From assembly GCF_905147365.1 (NCBI RefSeq), contig NC_056420.1:11108001-11172000 (forward strand): a stretch of DNA of 64,000 nucleotides, in the 5' to 3' direction. The position numbers were made by a program, and so were the translations under genes. This stretch comes from Aricia agestis (lineage: Eukaryota > Arthropoda > Insecta > Lepidoptera > Lycaenidae). A model generated the notes under the pieces. It was not told the DNA's origin. It did no database searches and saw only the letters and a list, made by a program, of their open reading frames with translations. How positions within the stretch are numbered: the first letter of the stretch is position 1; each line of letters starts with the position of its first letter. Positions 33,441-44,895 of this stretch are shown one piece after another.

Positions 33441-33745
33441 CAGTGTACCAGTACTTATTAAATTATTACTTATATTGCTAATAAGTATATTTACTATTGT
33501 GAACATAACTCTACTTGAATGTAGAATATTTATATAATTTAATTTTTTTTTAATTTATTTATTTATTTAAATCAGGCTACGTAGGCCCATACAATATATA
33601 CCTTAATGACTAACATACATAAAAATTATATAAACTTAACAACTACACATTATCACGAATTAACGACGACGTGACGCGCGCTTCATTCCGGAGTCTCCCC
33701 CGGAACCTTCGGTAAACCACATCAATCGGCCAGAATTCCTCCGCT

Positions 33746-34819
33746 TCAAAGGTCGGGAGAAGATGTGTCGGTACTCTCACCACTCACACCAACTGAAGTT
33801 GGTGTGAGTGGTGAGAGTACCGACTGCAGACGTTCGACCCTCAAGTGGAGGGATGTCTTCTTACTGATGTAGTCCACGACGTCTTCGACCTCCATGGACC
33901 AGTGCAGGCGGGATATGTACAGGGGCGTCGCGGGGACCTCGCTCCGCAGACGCAGCTCAGGTACATATGGCGCGGTGCCGCGATGGTTGCGGGCGGCGGG
34001 CTTCTTCTTCCTTCTCCCCACCCGTATGAAGCCCTCCTCATCGCACCTCCTGCTCTCGTCCTTGCCAGGTCGAGAAGACTTAGCCTTGCGGTTCTTCGTA
34101 GCCTTGCGGCTCTCCGTAGTCTTGCGACTCTCCGAAGCCTTACGGCTCTCATTTTCCCCATTTTTATGCGCCCGCGGAGGAGGCGCGGGGCGACCAGCAA
34201 CAGTCGCGTAGTTTTGCTGAGTCGCCTGTGGACTCGGCGTCGGCGCAACCGGGAGGGGAGCGCGGGCGGAGGCGGCAGCGGCGGCGTTCGTTGACCGGTC
34301 CGATAATGCTGACGGGCTAAACGTGATCGCTTGTGCGCCTCGGCGATGAGTGACGAATGCGGCGTCAGCTGGTGACCTACATAATGAATTATTACTTTTT
34401 AGTTGTGATAATTCATTACGTAGATCACTAATGATAGCTTCTGACGCCTGCAATCTACCCCGAACTCCGGTCAGCTCCTCCTTCAGGAACCTGATTTCCT
34501 TCAGTAGGCTGACGACGTCGACGTGGTCCAACGTGACGGGCGGCAGCTTGTGCAGCTCTTTAGCCACAAAAGCCGGTACCTCATCTGGATCAGTCTGCTT
34601 CAGCAGGGAGATGATGTCCTGCACGCTTCTTTCGGTTCCGTCTCTTCGTCGCGACGGCATGTTCTCGCTCTGGCCGAGCGTCTCATACAGCAGCTGCTTT
34701 CCCTTGCAAATCTCCTCACTGGTGAAGGAAGACTTGCAGATCTGCATGATGCTGACCTCGTCCATAGTGTCGATGGCGTGCTGGATAAACGCCAGCAACT
34801 CGTTGGCTACGAGCGCCAT
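33746..34819 (-). CDS. LINE ORF1 (Gag-like, RNA-binding) protein, C-terminus disrupted
   Basis: 357 codons from ATG 34819 (context gaccATGG). The N-terminal region (residues 1-120, with RSVQDIISLLKQ, DEVPAFVAKELHKLPPVT) matches, from memory, the ORF1/Gag-like proteins of lepidopteran CR1/jockey-type LINEs. A coiled coil follows (about residues 115-150, EIRFLKEELTGVRGRLQAS), then an Ala/Pro-rich linker, a Lys/Arg/Ser-rich basic region, and the start of an RNA-recognition-like fold (LYISRLHWSMEVEDVVDYIS). At 33765-33822 an inverted duplication puts the frame out. The expected continuation (EEFWP...FRGR) lies in another frame downstream at 33690-33760. The encoded C-terminus is therefore aberrant and the copy probably non-functional. 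Confidence 0.7.
   Translation of the reverse strand: MALVANELLAFIQHAIDTMDEVSIMQICKSSFTSEEICKGKQLLYETLGQSENMPSRRRDGTERSVQDIISLLKQTDPDEVPAFVAKELHKLPPVTLDHVDVVSLLKEIRFLKEELTGVRGRLQASEAIISDLRNELSQLKSNNSLCRSPADAAFVTHRRGAQAITFSPSALSDRSTNAAAAASARAPLPVAPTPSPQATQQNYATVAGRPAPPPRAHKNGENESRKASESRKTTESRKATKNRKAKSSRPGKDESRRCDEEGFIRVGRRKKKPAARNHRGTAPYVPELRLRSEVPATPLYISRLHWSMEVEDVVDYISKKTSLHLRVERLQSVLSPLTPTSVGVSGESTDTSSPDL
33765..33822. repeat. Hairpin inside the LINE ORF1
   Basis: The arms gtactctcaccactcacacc and its complement pair over about 27 bp around a four-base loop (tgaa). The inversion sits at the point where ORF1 changes frame. Confidence 0.8.
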
Positions 34820-34925
34820 GGTCACGTGCAGCGGCAACGTGCCGCGCGATTCGCGAAAATATTAATTAAATAATATTTGCGGCGTGTGTAACGTGGAGCA
34901 CGACCGTTCGCTAGCTCGACACATT

Positions 34926-35392
34926 ATACATTTTTATACATTTTAATATTACGTACTATGTTATATTAAGTCTTCAAAATCTTAACTGGCAACTAAGGTT
35001 ATCTATTAGTAACCTGCCACAAAAAGACCTTAATACTTTTGCCAGTTTAACGGTCCATTAACGGAATGACAAAATGAACTTTTTAAAATTTTATGCTTTT
35101 TAAAACTCCAAATGAGCAAAAAGAGGATTTTTTGCAAGTCGAAAAGCGGGCTCAAGTTAAAATGCACTTTGAATCTGTAAATTTAATGAGTGTTCATTTT
35201 ACAAGGGGTTGAGCGACAAAATATATTTCAATACGTCACCGACGCCGGGTTTTTAATCATATTTTTCGAATATACTTTTTTAATAATCCTATAATGAAGA
35301 AAACTCTTGACGAAAATTGCTGAAAAAAAGTCATATTGTGGTACAGTTCTTCACAATATTATACGCAGTGTCGAGCGTTGTGTTATGTTTAT
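34926..35392. other. Unassigned AT-rich stretch
   Basis: No supported feature. Confidence 0.4.
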
Positions 35393-35393
35393 A

Positions 35394-35641
35394 CAGTGTG
35401 TAACAAAAATAAGTGATAATACTTTAGGGTGTGTACGTGTTCCTTGTAGAGAGTTCACTGTGAAAGTAGCAGCACTCAAAATTTTTTTCACTATTGTATA
35501 GGCAAGGGCCCGAGCGTCACGCTATTCCCATATAAAAGGAAAAAAAATTTGGTCTTTCGGCGCTGCTACTTTCACAGTGAACTCTCTACAAGGAACACGT
35601 ACACACCCTAAAGTATTATCACTTATTTTTGTTACACACTG
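35394..35641. mobile_element. TA-flanked MITE (Tc1/mariner-like), well-preserved copy
   Basis: Ends cagtgtgtaacaaaaataag and ttgttacacactg, flanked by TA. The terminal repeats run about 80 bp (tagggtgtgtacgtgttcct and complement). Non-coding. Confidence 0.75.
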
Positions 35642-35702
35642 TAGAGTGTATTCCGAAGTTTTGGCCTTAGGTATCTAATTGAATCTTAATTTATTATCAG
35701 CA

Positions 35703-36014
35703 TTTTTTTTTAATAAAATAAGGGGGCAAACGAGCAAACGGGTCACCTGATGGAAAGCAACTTCCGTCGCCCATGGACACTCGCAGCATCAGAGGAGCTG
35801 CAGGTGCGTTGCCGGCCTTTTAAGAGATAGGGGAAGGTAGGGAAGGGAATAGGGGAGGGTAGGGAAAGGAATAGGGTAGGGGATTGGGCCACCGGTAAAC
35901 TCACTCACTCGGCGAAACACAGCGCAAGCGCTGTTTAACGCCGGTTTTCTGTGAGAACGTGGTATTTCTACGGTCGAGCGGACCCATTCGTGTCGAAGCA
36001 TAGCTCTCCCACGT
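35703..36014 (-). mobile_element. Poly(A)-type retroposon family, copy
   Basis: Reverse complement of the family at 59381-59720. The poly(A) tail appears as poly(T) at 35705-35712. Includes cacctgatggaaagcaactt and the purine-rich ggaagggaataggggag stretch. Confidence 0.7.
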
Positions 36015-36149
36015 TAAAACTACGTCTACGTAAAGATCGTTGTAAAATACCTTCCTATCATTTAGAGTTTTTGATATACCTACTTAAACAAGGTGTTTAA
36101 AATACTTTTGAGTTGTACCGGTAGGTATGTAACCTCTTTATTAATTAAA

Positions 36150-37193
36150 CTAGATGTCCCGCGCGGCTTCGCCCGCTTAAATTAGAAATTTTACGGAAAC
36201 CGTACATTTTCCCATAAAAATAGCTTATGTCCCTACTCTCTTCACGTGGTCTACTCTATATCTGTGCCAAATATTGCCATAAAAATTGCTCCAGTAGTTC
36301 GTGAGAGAAACCCTTTCTAATATTTCCCCGTTTTCCCCACATTATCCTGAGTTTCTTTGGTCGTATTAGTCTTAGCGTGAATTATCACGCTAAGATACAT
36401 ATAATATAGCCTTACTCGATAAATAAGCTATCTAACACTGAAAGAAGTTTTTAAATCGGACCTATATTTTCAGAGGTTAGCGCGCTCTAGCAAACCTACT
36501 CTTCAGGTTTATAATTAGATTTTTTTAAATTATCGCTTGACAAACTCGAGTCTCGATCTAAAAGACTATGAAAAGTATCAATAACACATAATAGGCTCAT
36601 AATCGACGACGCAAAGTGTAATATGGTAGTGATGATGATGACGATGAATGTAATTTGCATAGTAGCATAATATGCTTTCCGTTCTTAAAACAACGCCGAA
36701 ACTCCCAAACTTGTATCTATAAAGAATCAGGAGTTCTCTCAGCACCTTCCGAACCACGGTATACCAGGTATATATCGGTGCAAAATCTTACTTGTTGGTA
36801 GCATATGCTTAGAATACTTCTCACGAAACCGAAGTCACCACATATTGTTTCCCTATAAGTTTTGAGGTGTTCCCTCGATTACTTATGGATCCTTCATCAG
36901 ATCACCACTTTTGTGAATATAATACTAAATTGGCATGATACCCTATATACCAAAAGAAAAATTTTGAAAATCGGTTTACAAACGGCGGAGTAATCATTGA
37001 ACATAATAAAACGAACATAACACCTCCCCTATTATGAAAGTTGGTTAAAATTGTAGGCTAAGTGTTATTCTGATGTATAAGCTATATTATTGTAAAGTTT
37101 CATTAAAATCCGTTCAGTAGTTTTTGCGTGAAAGAGTAACAAACATCCATACATCCATACATCCAAACAAACTTTCGCCTTTATAATATTAGT
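36150..37193 (-). mobile_element. Long Helitron-like family, full copy
   Basis: Minus-strand copy of 30688-31741, with CTAG at 36150-36153 and the 5' end near tataatattagtaggaa. Very similar to the plus copy over about 1 kb. Confidence 0.75.
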
Positions 37194-37231
37194 AGGAAAG
37201 TAGGAAGTAGGATATATATTATCAACTAGAA

Positions 37232-37438
37232 CTAGATGGCAGGTTCCGGCAACTCCGTTTTTTTTTTGTTAATCGCGCGGGAATCGTTCATTTTTCCGGG
37301 ATAACAAATATCTTATCTATAATATGTCCATTCCCAGGGCTCCCAGGTCCATACGAAATTTCAGCAAACTTGGATTAGGCAGTTTGGGCGTGAAGAAGTA
37401 ACAGACAGACAGACACACTTTCGCATTTATAATATTAG
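37232..37438 (-). mobile_element. Helitron-like element
   Basis: CTAG at 37232-37235; the 5' end on the minus strand reads actaatattataaatgcgaa and gtgtgtctgtctgtctg. Related to 27423-27625. Confidence 0.6.
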
Positions 37439-37859
37439 TTTTGATTGCTAGCACAAATATTATGTTAAGTTAAAATTAACAAACTTAATTGCATTTAAAT
37501 AGAGAAGTAAAAATAATTTTAAATACTTAATAAATAATATGCATATTTTTAATTTCCTAGACTACGTTTGATATTATCAGAGACTAATGGAATCTACTGA
37601 ACTTCTAAATTCTACTTAAGATTTTATTCTACATAGAGAAAAAATCTGTGTAACCCGCTCATTGTTTTATGTTTATCTAGAGATCGGCTGAACTGATTTC
37701 GTTAATTCTTTTTTGTTGTAATTGTTAATGATAAGGAAAAGTTGTCACAAAAGGAAAAAATAATAAAAATTATGTGGAAAATTAGAAAATTTACAAAATA
37801 TATTGCACCGTCGCGAACAGTAGTATACAAATTAAATTAACTATTATTTCTATATATTA
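37439..37859. other. Unassigned AT-rich stretch
   Basis: No supported feature. Confidence 0.4.
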
Positions 37860-37998
37860 CTAGCTGTCCCAGTGAACTTCGTGTCACTTTAAAACCTTTC
37901 CTGGACTTCTACGAATATTTTAAGACTAAAATCAGCCCAATCCGTTTTCGAGTTTTAGCGCGACTAACACATTCGTAAATCCATTTTTATATATAAGA
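37860..37998 (-). mobile_element. Short Helitron-like element
   Basis: Minus-strand copy of the 7483/7946 family: CTAG at 37860-37863, and A|TC followed by ttatatataaaaatgg at the other end. 139 bp, complete. Confidence 0.7.
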
Positions 37999-38002
37999 TT
38001 TA

Positions 38003-38514
38003 CTGGCTTTTGGCAATTTAAACTTCATAGATCCGTCGGGCCCTCTAGTATTTGAATATTTATGGTTTACTAATTAGTAATTACTAATTCTATAATATAA
38101 TATTGTATTATGTACTAGCTAAAAGTGCTAAAAGCTGAGCTTTGTGAGGGCTCGCGTCGTCACACCTTGACTAACTGACGATAACACATCTACATATTAC
38201 AATACATAAATAAAAATTACTATGTTAAATCAATAGGCGTTATAGTTTTTTAGTAAACTTATGGGCTTGATTTACTATTAATGAACGATGAACCATCGCG
38301 GTAAAAATATTATACTCTAAACATGCATATTTTCATAATACGGACGACGAAAAAAGCCTTAAGTAAGGTAAATATGTGTGAAATGATTTGAATACTTATT
38401 TAACTTCAAGATAATATTTTGAAATTATTAAAAAGATCTTCGATTACATTAATTTCATGACACTATTTTTCCGAAAACAAAATCATTGCGGGCTATAACA
38501 CCTTCGTATAAATC
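38003..38514. other. Unassigned AT-rich stretch
   Basis: No supported feature. Confidence 0.4.
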
Positions 38515-39000
38515 AGTGTATGTACCATCGAGGAAATTGATCCTTAGGCAGTTGACAGACCAACTTCATTTGGTCAGATTAAGTCACTTCAATGTTAATT
38601 GTGATCTGTCGGCTGGGTTTGATGTAATGCGACCGAACTTTTTTTTTATGAAATAAAGGGGACAAACGAGCAAACGGGTCACCTGATGGAAAGCAACTTC
38701 CGTCGCCCATGGACACTCGCAGCATCAGAAGAGCTGGAGGTGCGTTGCCGGTCTTTTAAGAGGGAATAGGGTAATAGGGGAAGGTAGGAAAGGGAAGGGA
38801 ATAGGGTAGGGGATCGGGCCTCCGGTAAACTCACTCACTCGACGAAACACAGCGCAAGCGCTGTTTCACGCCGGTTTTCTGTGAGAACGTGGTATTTCTC
38901 CGGTCGAGCCAGCCCATTCGTGCCGAAGCATGGTTCTCCCACGTATAAAATACATAGGTCCCCCATCTGCCTAGGAATCAACTTCTCTTATAGTACGTTG
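38515..39000. repeat. Dispersed repeat C, split by a retroposon
   Basis: 38515-38638 (accatcgaggaaattgat...) and 38946-39000 (atctgcctaggaatcaactt) are continuous in a second copy at 62768-62948. The insertion at 38639-38945 is therefore younger. Confidence 0.65.
38639..38945 (-). mobile_element. Poly(A)-type retroposon family, copy with empty site
   Basis: Poly(T) at 38639-38647, then gggtcacctgatggaaagca and the same body as 35703-36014. The related repeat at 62768-62948 lacks it. Confidence 0.7.
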
Positions 39001-39605
39001 AACAACTTATGTAAACTGTACAACACTTGCGGCACTTTTAAAACCGACTCACGATATTTGTAATCAAAAAACAAATTATTTTAAGCATCATTAAAATTCG
39101 TCAAATTTACACAAAAATTTTTAAAACTTTTACAACCAAAACAATTAACATCAGCTGTTCTATTTCTTCCGTTTCTTTAAAGTAAAATTGTATAAGTACG
39201 CACCTTTACTTTCTCGATCGTCGGTCGTCACAAAACGCGTGTGCCCGTAAGGCCGAGTCCACACTGAATGCCGGTAATCCGCCCAGCGCGTTGGGCGGGG
39301 CTTGAGCTGGGCGGGGCGAATACTGGCAAATCATGGTGAGGCTACTCAACTAAAAATTATAATGGTCAACTCACGGATTGTGTCTTGATGTCTTGGTAAC
39401 TTAAGAAGGCTGTGTCTTATAGTATGTAGGTGGATAAGAGAAATGTATAAGATGGTCGAAATATTATCTGTAGAAACGTCTCGATGTCATAAGGCTGTTC
39501 TGATATATATTATGCAGTGATTTAGTAAAAGAAAAAATATTTTGTAGTACGCGTGGTAACTCAAATACATATAATCTTTCATACCTATAAATTAAGAACA
39601 AATCA
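39001..39605. other. Unassigned stretch
   Basis: 39250-39310 is GC-rich with gcgttgggcgggg and looks like a MITE remnant (compare gggtccacacc at 47357). No gene was supported. Confidence 0.4.
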
Positions 39606-40170
39606 AGAAACCGGCCAAGTGCGTGTCGGGCCACGCGCAATATAGGGTTACGTAGTACCGCTAGTTTTTTTTTTAATTTTTGTATGGTCAATGAATGTAC
39701 ATTTTTAACGTGTTTAACACTACTAACAACATCATCTCAGTCACTTTCAAAGGAATTTGAACGAAAAGTTCCTTTATACTTCGCCGAATACATTTTTTTT
39801 AGTTGATCGACTATTACTCAATAACTAATGAAGTCTTCTTAGCCGTGACGGTTTTCCTTTTATATTTAAATAGTAGTAGTAGAGTAGGAAATATGCTGTA
39901 TTCAGCATATTTCCTACTCCCGTGAATTTTTCACATTTCCAGAAGCCACAGTTTAGCTGGTAGAAGGTCGTTAGAGCAGTGTCCTCTAACGACTTTTTCC
40001 ACTTTAAAACTTAATATTTCACAAACGGATCCCTAAATCGGAAAATGATCTATAAATACTCATAATATTTTTTAAAAACCTATCCAACGATACCCCACAC
40101 GATGGGGTGAACGCGAAACAAAAATTCATCCCCGCTTGATGTGTAGGGTTTAGGGAAAGTACTATAAAAT
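39606..40170 (+). repeat. Dispersed repeat B (accggccaagtgcg family), copy 1
   Basis: Begins aaaccggccaagtgcgtgtc. It corresponds, in reverse, to the copy at 61733-62358. A small hairpin (gagtaggaaatatgctg and complement) lies at 39887-39921. Confidence 0.6.
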
Positions 40171-40267
40171 TATTATTTTTTAAGATTTCACTGTGACCAC
40201 AGCGCGCTGTGAGCTATTTTTCCGCTCACTGAGCGTTTTCGATGTTTTCGGTCTTTAAACGTAACAT

Positions 40268-40347
40268 AATACTATAAAGTGAACTCTCTACAAGGAACAC
40301 ATACACACCCTAAAGTATTATCACTTATTTTTGTTACACACTGTATA
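40268..40347. repeat. Half copy of the TA-flanked MITE
   Basis: Right terminal repeat only: gtgaactctctacaaggaac to ttttgttacacactgta. Confidence 0.65.
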
Positions 40348-41204
40348 AGAAGAAGATGGATCGACCTCAGTTGTAGACTGTAGTACGAGCATATGAATTA
40401 TTATATCTAGCGACTTATTTATCATACAGTAGACCGAAGGGAAGGAGTCGGATCTCGGAAGGACATAGGGTACTCAGCGTTCGCGAAGAAAGTGCGGTGC
40501 CTGCGAAACATGGCGAAACTCCCTATTTAGCCCTTAGGTATGCGGGCGAAGCCTACTTGTATCTATTATAACAGTGTCTTTTATAACAGAATCTTTAATA
40601 ATTTGTTTTCTATATTATGATAACTTGTTGTTGCCCGCGACTCGCCGCGTGGACTTCAGTTTACAGTTAAAACTTTGACCCCCGCTGCCCGCAGTATCCC
40701 CCCTAATAACCTTTTTTTCTAGAAAGAAGCCTGTTTTTTCTCAGGCTCTAGAGTCTAGACCCGTGGTCGTCAAATTGCGGCCCGTGAGCGATATTTGTGT
40801 GACCCGCCATACAGTACCTAAATAATTATATGTCCATATGTCTCTGTGTGTCTGTTTGTGGCATCGTAGCATGTAAAATGGAGCTGGTTGGATCTAGTTT
40901 TTGTTTGAAATCTGACATGATGTAAGGTGTTCTTAGTTCATCATCATCAGACCATTCAGTGCTGGAAAATTGGGGCTTTTCTGTTTTATGAACGTCTATA
41001 TAGTAGAATAGTTGACCATTCAAATTATGTTGAATGGTCAACTATAACACTACTCACATTGGTTAAAATTACGCCATACTTAACGATAAACATTGATGTT
41101 TAGACAAAAATGTCATAAGTACCTACTTAATAATCATTCATAATTATTAATAAGTTAATAACCTAATCCAGTTGTTTTAAATTGTGAAGCATTTCACTCA
41201 TAGG
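40348..41204. other. Unassigned stretch with one hairpin
   Basis: At 41009-41045 tagttgaccattcaa pairs with ttgaatggtcaacta. Otherwise nothing was recognised. Confidence 0.4.
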
Positions 41205-41212
41205 GCTTGATT

Positions 41213-41587
41213 CAGCGTTGCCAGACGTCCCGATTTTGGCTGGACGTCCCGATTTTTTCATCAAAATTAAATGCCCGCGCGGGACAGGCTCAGTCCCGCT
41301 TTTCAGGGAAAGCCCGAACCTACGTGCAGCGTGCTGAGAAAGAAAGGTGCGTAATGAAGATAGGAGTGTGGGAGGTAGAGGGGTGGATTTTCTTTGGGTA
41401 CTTTAGCTATCTTTTGTCAAGTAAACGTTATTCTAACGCAAACAAAAAGATAAAAAATTCAAAACAACTTTTGATTTCATACCTTTTTTTTTACATTAAT
41501 GTCCCGCTTTTGACTGAAGAATCCCGCTTTTTTTTCTCAAAAAGTTCCAAAGACCCGACTTGGTACAAAAAAATCTGGCACGCGCTG
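41213..41587. mobile_element. Non-autonomous hAT element
   Basis: Ends CAGCGTTGCCAGA and (complement of the right end) CAGCGCGTGCCAGA; gcttgatt is duplicated at 41205-41212 and 41588-41595. The interior has repeated ccagacgtcccgatttt-type motifs at both ends. 375 bp, no coding. Confidence 0.8.
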
Positions 41588-41887
41588 GCTTGATTAGACC
41601 TACCGAGTAGAGTCAACTCAGGGCCCCCGCAAGGGCTACTGAGTACTGGCGCCTGTGTGCGAAAAGGATTTTGGCGCCCACAGCTGACCTTCATTATACT
41701 TGTTTAACGGAGGTTAGTGTTGGCGCCCCTAGGCATTTAGAATTATCTTTTTTATTGATAGTAGACCAGGTACTTTAAATAAACCAAAGCACTAAACTTC
41801 AAACTAAGTAGTTTAAAGTTTAGTTCTTTGCTTAAATTAATTATATGGCATGCTAATAAAATTTCGTGTGTACCTACATTATACCTA
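41588..41887. other. Unassigned stretch
   Basis: No supported feature. Confidence 0.4.
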
Positions 41888-42240
41888 ATACTATTCAATT
41901 TCTGGGAGCACGGCAGTGCTCCAGCCAAGCTTTTTAGCAAAGGCACGGCCGTACCATACTTTTCTTGAAGCGGTTCACGGCTTTTTCACACCCCCTTTAT
42001 CTTCGATGTTAACAAAGCTAGGGATTTAGAATTTCGGTGACTAGGAGCAATTATTAAAACTAGCTTAACCTCCAAATTACATAACATTACGATAAATAGT
42101 TTAAAAGTTACGGATGATCAAAGTTACTACATTTTGTCACTCACTGACTGACAGATCATAAAAATTCTAAGGTACTTCTAGCAGACTTAGAACCTTGAAA
42201 TTTGGCAACAAGGTAGGTCGTTATCCACAATGAAAGGAAA
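41888..42240. repeat. Dispersed repeat family A, copy 2
   Basis: Contains ctgggagcacggcagtgctc and gaccttgaaatttggcaac-like text; matches 1871-2270 with divergence. Confidence 0.45.
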
Positions 42241-42245
42241 AATTA

Positions 42246-42645
42246 TGAAACTGGCCAAGTGCGAGTCGGACTGGCGTACATAGGGTTCCGTACCGTAAAT
42301 TTGTATGGGAGCCCCCCTTAAATCACAAGTTCATGTACTTTTTATTACTTAAATTAAAGTTGAAATACAATTAAGTTTTTTCTGAAATTTTCAAAAACCT
42401 TACCTTTATATAGAGAAAAAAAGGGCACAAAAACGTTTTTGTTGTATGAGACCCCCCATTAATCATTTATTTTATTTTAGTTGGACTATTGGCTTTTATA
42501 GCGACAACAAAAGTACATAATTTGTAAAAAAATAAAATCTCTGGCTATTGCGGTTCTCGAGATCTAGCCTCGTGACACACGGACGAACGATAGACGGACT
42601 GCGAAGTCTAGACTCATTAGGAATAATAGGCTCCTAAAAACTAAA
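42246..42645 (+). repeat. Dispersed repeat B, copy 2
   Basis: aaactggccaagtgcgagtc at the left end and the block ctctggctattgcggttctc further in match the same family at 39606 and 48150. Confidence 0.6.
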
Positions 42646-42808
42646 AAGTATTATATAACTTTATTAAATAAAAGAAAAGATTTTTATGTTTGTGGCTTTG
42701 CAAGAACATTAAAAATGAGTTTCGACTTCATAATAATTATTTTACGTACAAAAGAAAAAATAGTGTTAACAAAGTTAACAATGAAACTATGACAATTAAA
42801 TTCGATTA

Positions 42809-42892
42809 AAATATAAATGAAATCAGAACTGCGAATTACGATGTACACTGGAGTGTACATCGTAATTCGCAGTTCTGATTTCATTTATATTT
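42809..42892. repeat. Perfect hairpin, 41-bp arms, 2-bp loop
   Basis: The arms 42809-42849 and 42852-42892 are exact complements; the loop is gg. Each arm contains cagaactgcgaattacgatg. Confidence 0.85.
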
Positions 42893-43308
42893 ATATTTTA
42901 TCGAGCGAGTATGGATACTCGCTCGATAGATGGTGTAGCCATCCCTTTATACCGGTGTCGCTTGTTTGCGGAGTATAATTATTATGATTCAAAAGTTGTT
43001 GGGCTATCGTCATAGAATTTGTACTTTTACGACCTGGAATATATGTATACTTAGGCCCACTTGCGCCAGACTGGGTTAACACGCTAACTCTGAGTTAAAT
43101 TATACTTCGAATTTAAATTGACAGCATGTCTTGCACCACCAAGAGTTAGGAGTTAACCTCGTGTTAATTTTTTAAATTTTTAATCCACCGATGTCGGAGG
43201 GTTAAATCAACTAACTCTGGGCTAGTAATATCAAAACTGAGATTTTTCGGTTATGACTTATATACTTTGTTATGTTCAGTAATAGGTACCGGTTTTATTT
43301 TGTGTTTA

Positions 43309-43503
43309 ACCATGATAAATGATCAGTGGTTGTTATCTGATGATGATGAAGAAATTATGGAATACATTAGTTCGGACTCGTATTACAGAAGGATTGTAGA
43401 ACGGACCGATCTGTTTAGGGTCCCGTATTTACTCACAAAGAGACAAAGATTTCCATCCAAGATTTCGCCTAGAAAAAGAAATTGTTCTCTTTTTATTAAA
43501 TAA
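43309..43503 (+). pseudogene. Short coding remnant in Harbinger-like element E1
   Basis: A frame of about 65 codons (including an acidic LSDDDEEI stretch and SDSYYRRIVERTDLF) ends at TAA 43503. E2 carries an almost identical frame on the other strand. The shared protein sequence suggests remains of an element-encoded protein. The acidic region followed by an R-rich turn faintly recalls the leader of HARBI1-type nucleases. No catalytic residues are present, so this is a guess. Confidence 0.35.
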
Positions 43504-43939
43504 AATTGAAAATAATTGCAATATACAAATGAGCATAAAAAGTAATTCCCTACCAAAGTTTAATAATAATATCATTGGATTAGTGCGTCTTTAGTGAACT
43601 CCTTTATAAATAGGTAGACTAGACAAACATTGGACACAAGTGTTTTTTCCCAATTTTCATCATTTTCCGCTTAATTTATTTGCACAAAATATCACAATTC
43701 ACAACACAATGCGACATAGAACCACGTGTCATTTCAAATCTGACATAAGGAGATAGCCTTATTTAAAGTACTGTGGAGCGAGAGAGAGCAGTACACTTAA
43801 ATTATTCAGCATTCGCTCTATCATATTTGGCTGGATGTAAAAAGAATGAATGAACATGACTTAAGCCCGGGTTAGTTGACTCTGGGATAAATTCTTCTGG
43901 TGCAATATGTAGTATGAATTAAAAAATAATTAACGTTAA

Positions 43940-44895
43940 GGCCCACTTGCGCCAAAACTTTGAGTTAAATAAATAACCCGGGGCTTAATAACTCAGTGTT
44001 AAAGTTTTTAATTTTTAACTCATACTACATATTACACCAGAAGAATTTATCCCGGAGTCAACTAACCCGGGCTTATGTCATGTTCATTCATTCTTTTTAC
44101 ACCCAGCCAAATATGATAGAGCGAATGCTGAGTAATTTAAGTGTACTGCTCTCTCTCGCTCCACAGTACTTTAAATAAGGCTATCTCCTTATGTCAGATT
44201 TGAAATGACACGTGGTTCTATGTCGCATTGTGCATGCGTGTTGTGATATTTTGTGCAAATAAATTTGGCGGAAAATGATAATTCAAAATTGGGAAGAAAC
44301 ACTTGTGTCCAATGTTTATATCTAGTCTACCTATTTATGAAGAAGTTCACTAAAGACGCACTAATCCAATGATATTATTATTAAACTTTGGTAGGGACTT
44401 ACTTTTTATGATCATTTGTATATTGCAATTATTTTCAATTTTATTTAATAAAAAGAGAACAGTTTCTTTTTCTAGGCAAAATCTTCGATTGAAATCTTTG
44501 TCTCTTTGTGAGTAAATACGGGACCCTAAACAGATCGGTCCGTTCTACAATCCTTCTGTAATACGAGTCCGAACTAATGTATTCGATAATTTCTTCATCA
44601 TCATCAGATAACAACCACTGATCATTTATCATGGTTAAACACAAAATAAAAGCGGTAAGTACCTATTACTGAACACAACAAACTACATAAGTCATAACGG
44701 AAAAATCTCAGTTTTGATATTACTAACCCAGAGTTAGTTGATTTAACCCTCCGACATCGGTGGGTTAAAAATTTTAAAAATTAACACGAGGTTAACTCCT
44801 AACTCTTGGTGGTGCAAGACATGATGTGAATTTAAATTCGAAGTATAATTTAACTCAGAGTTAACCGTGTTAACCCAGTCTGGCGCAAGTGGGCC
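43940..44895 (-). mobile_element. PIF/Harbinger-like element E2, inserted into E1
   Basis: Complete 956-bp copy in reverse orientation. Its ends are ggcccacttgcgccaaaact and cagtctggcgcaagtgggcc, with TAA at 43937-43939 and 44896-44898. The resulting inverted pair with E1 makes the large palindrome. Confidence 0.85.
44441..44632 (-). pseudogene. Short coding remnant in Harbinger-like element E2
   Basis: The counterpart of 43309-43503 (MINDQWLLSDDDEEI...), with a few substitutions. Same caveats apply. Confidence 0.35.

Larger units (their letters stand above)
33545..34925 (-). mobile_element. Non-LTR retrotransposon copy with ORF1 only
   Basis: On the minus strand this runs from a GC-rich 5' leader (near 34925) through ORF1 to a 3'UTR ending in taaataaataaataaatt and an A-rich tail (33545-33575). 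No reverse-transcriptase region is present between ORF1 and the 3'UTR. The copy is therefore either internally deleted or a HAL1-like ORF1-only element. The 5' boundary is approximate. Confidence 0.65.

Noticed and set aside
33841..34873. Several other long frames overlapping the LINE ORF1 on both strands
   Set aside because: Shadow frames of the GC-rich ORF1; the ORF1 frame has the recognisable sequence.
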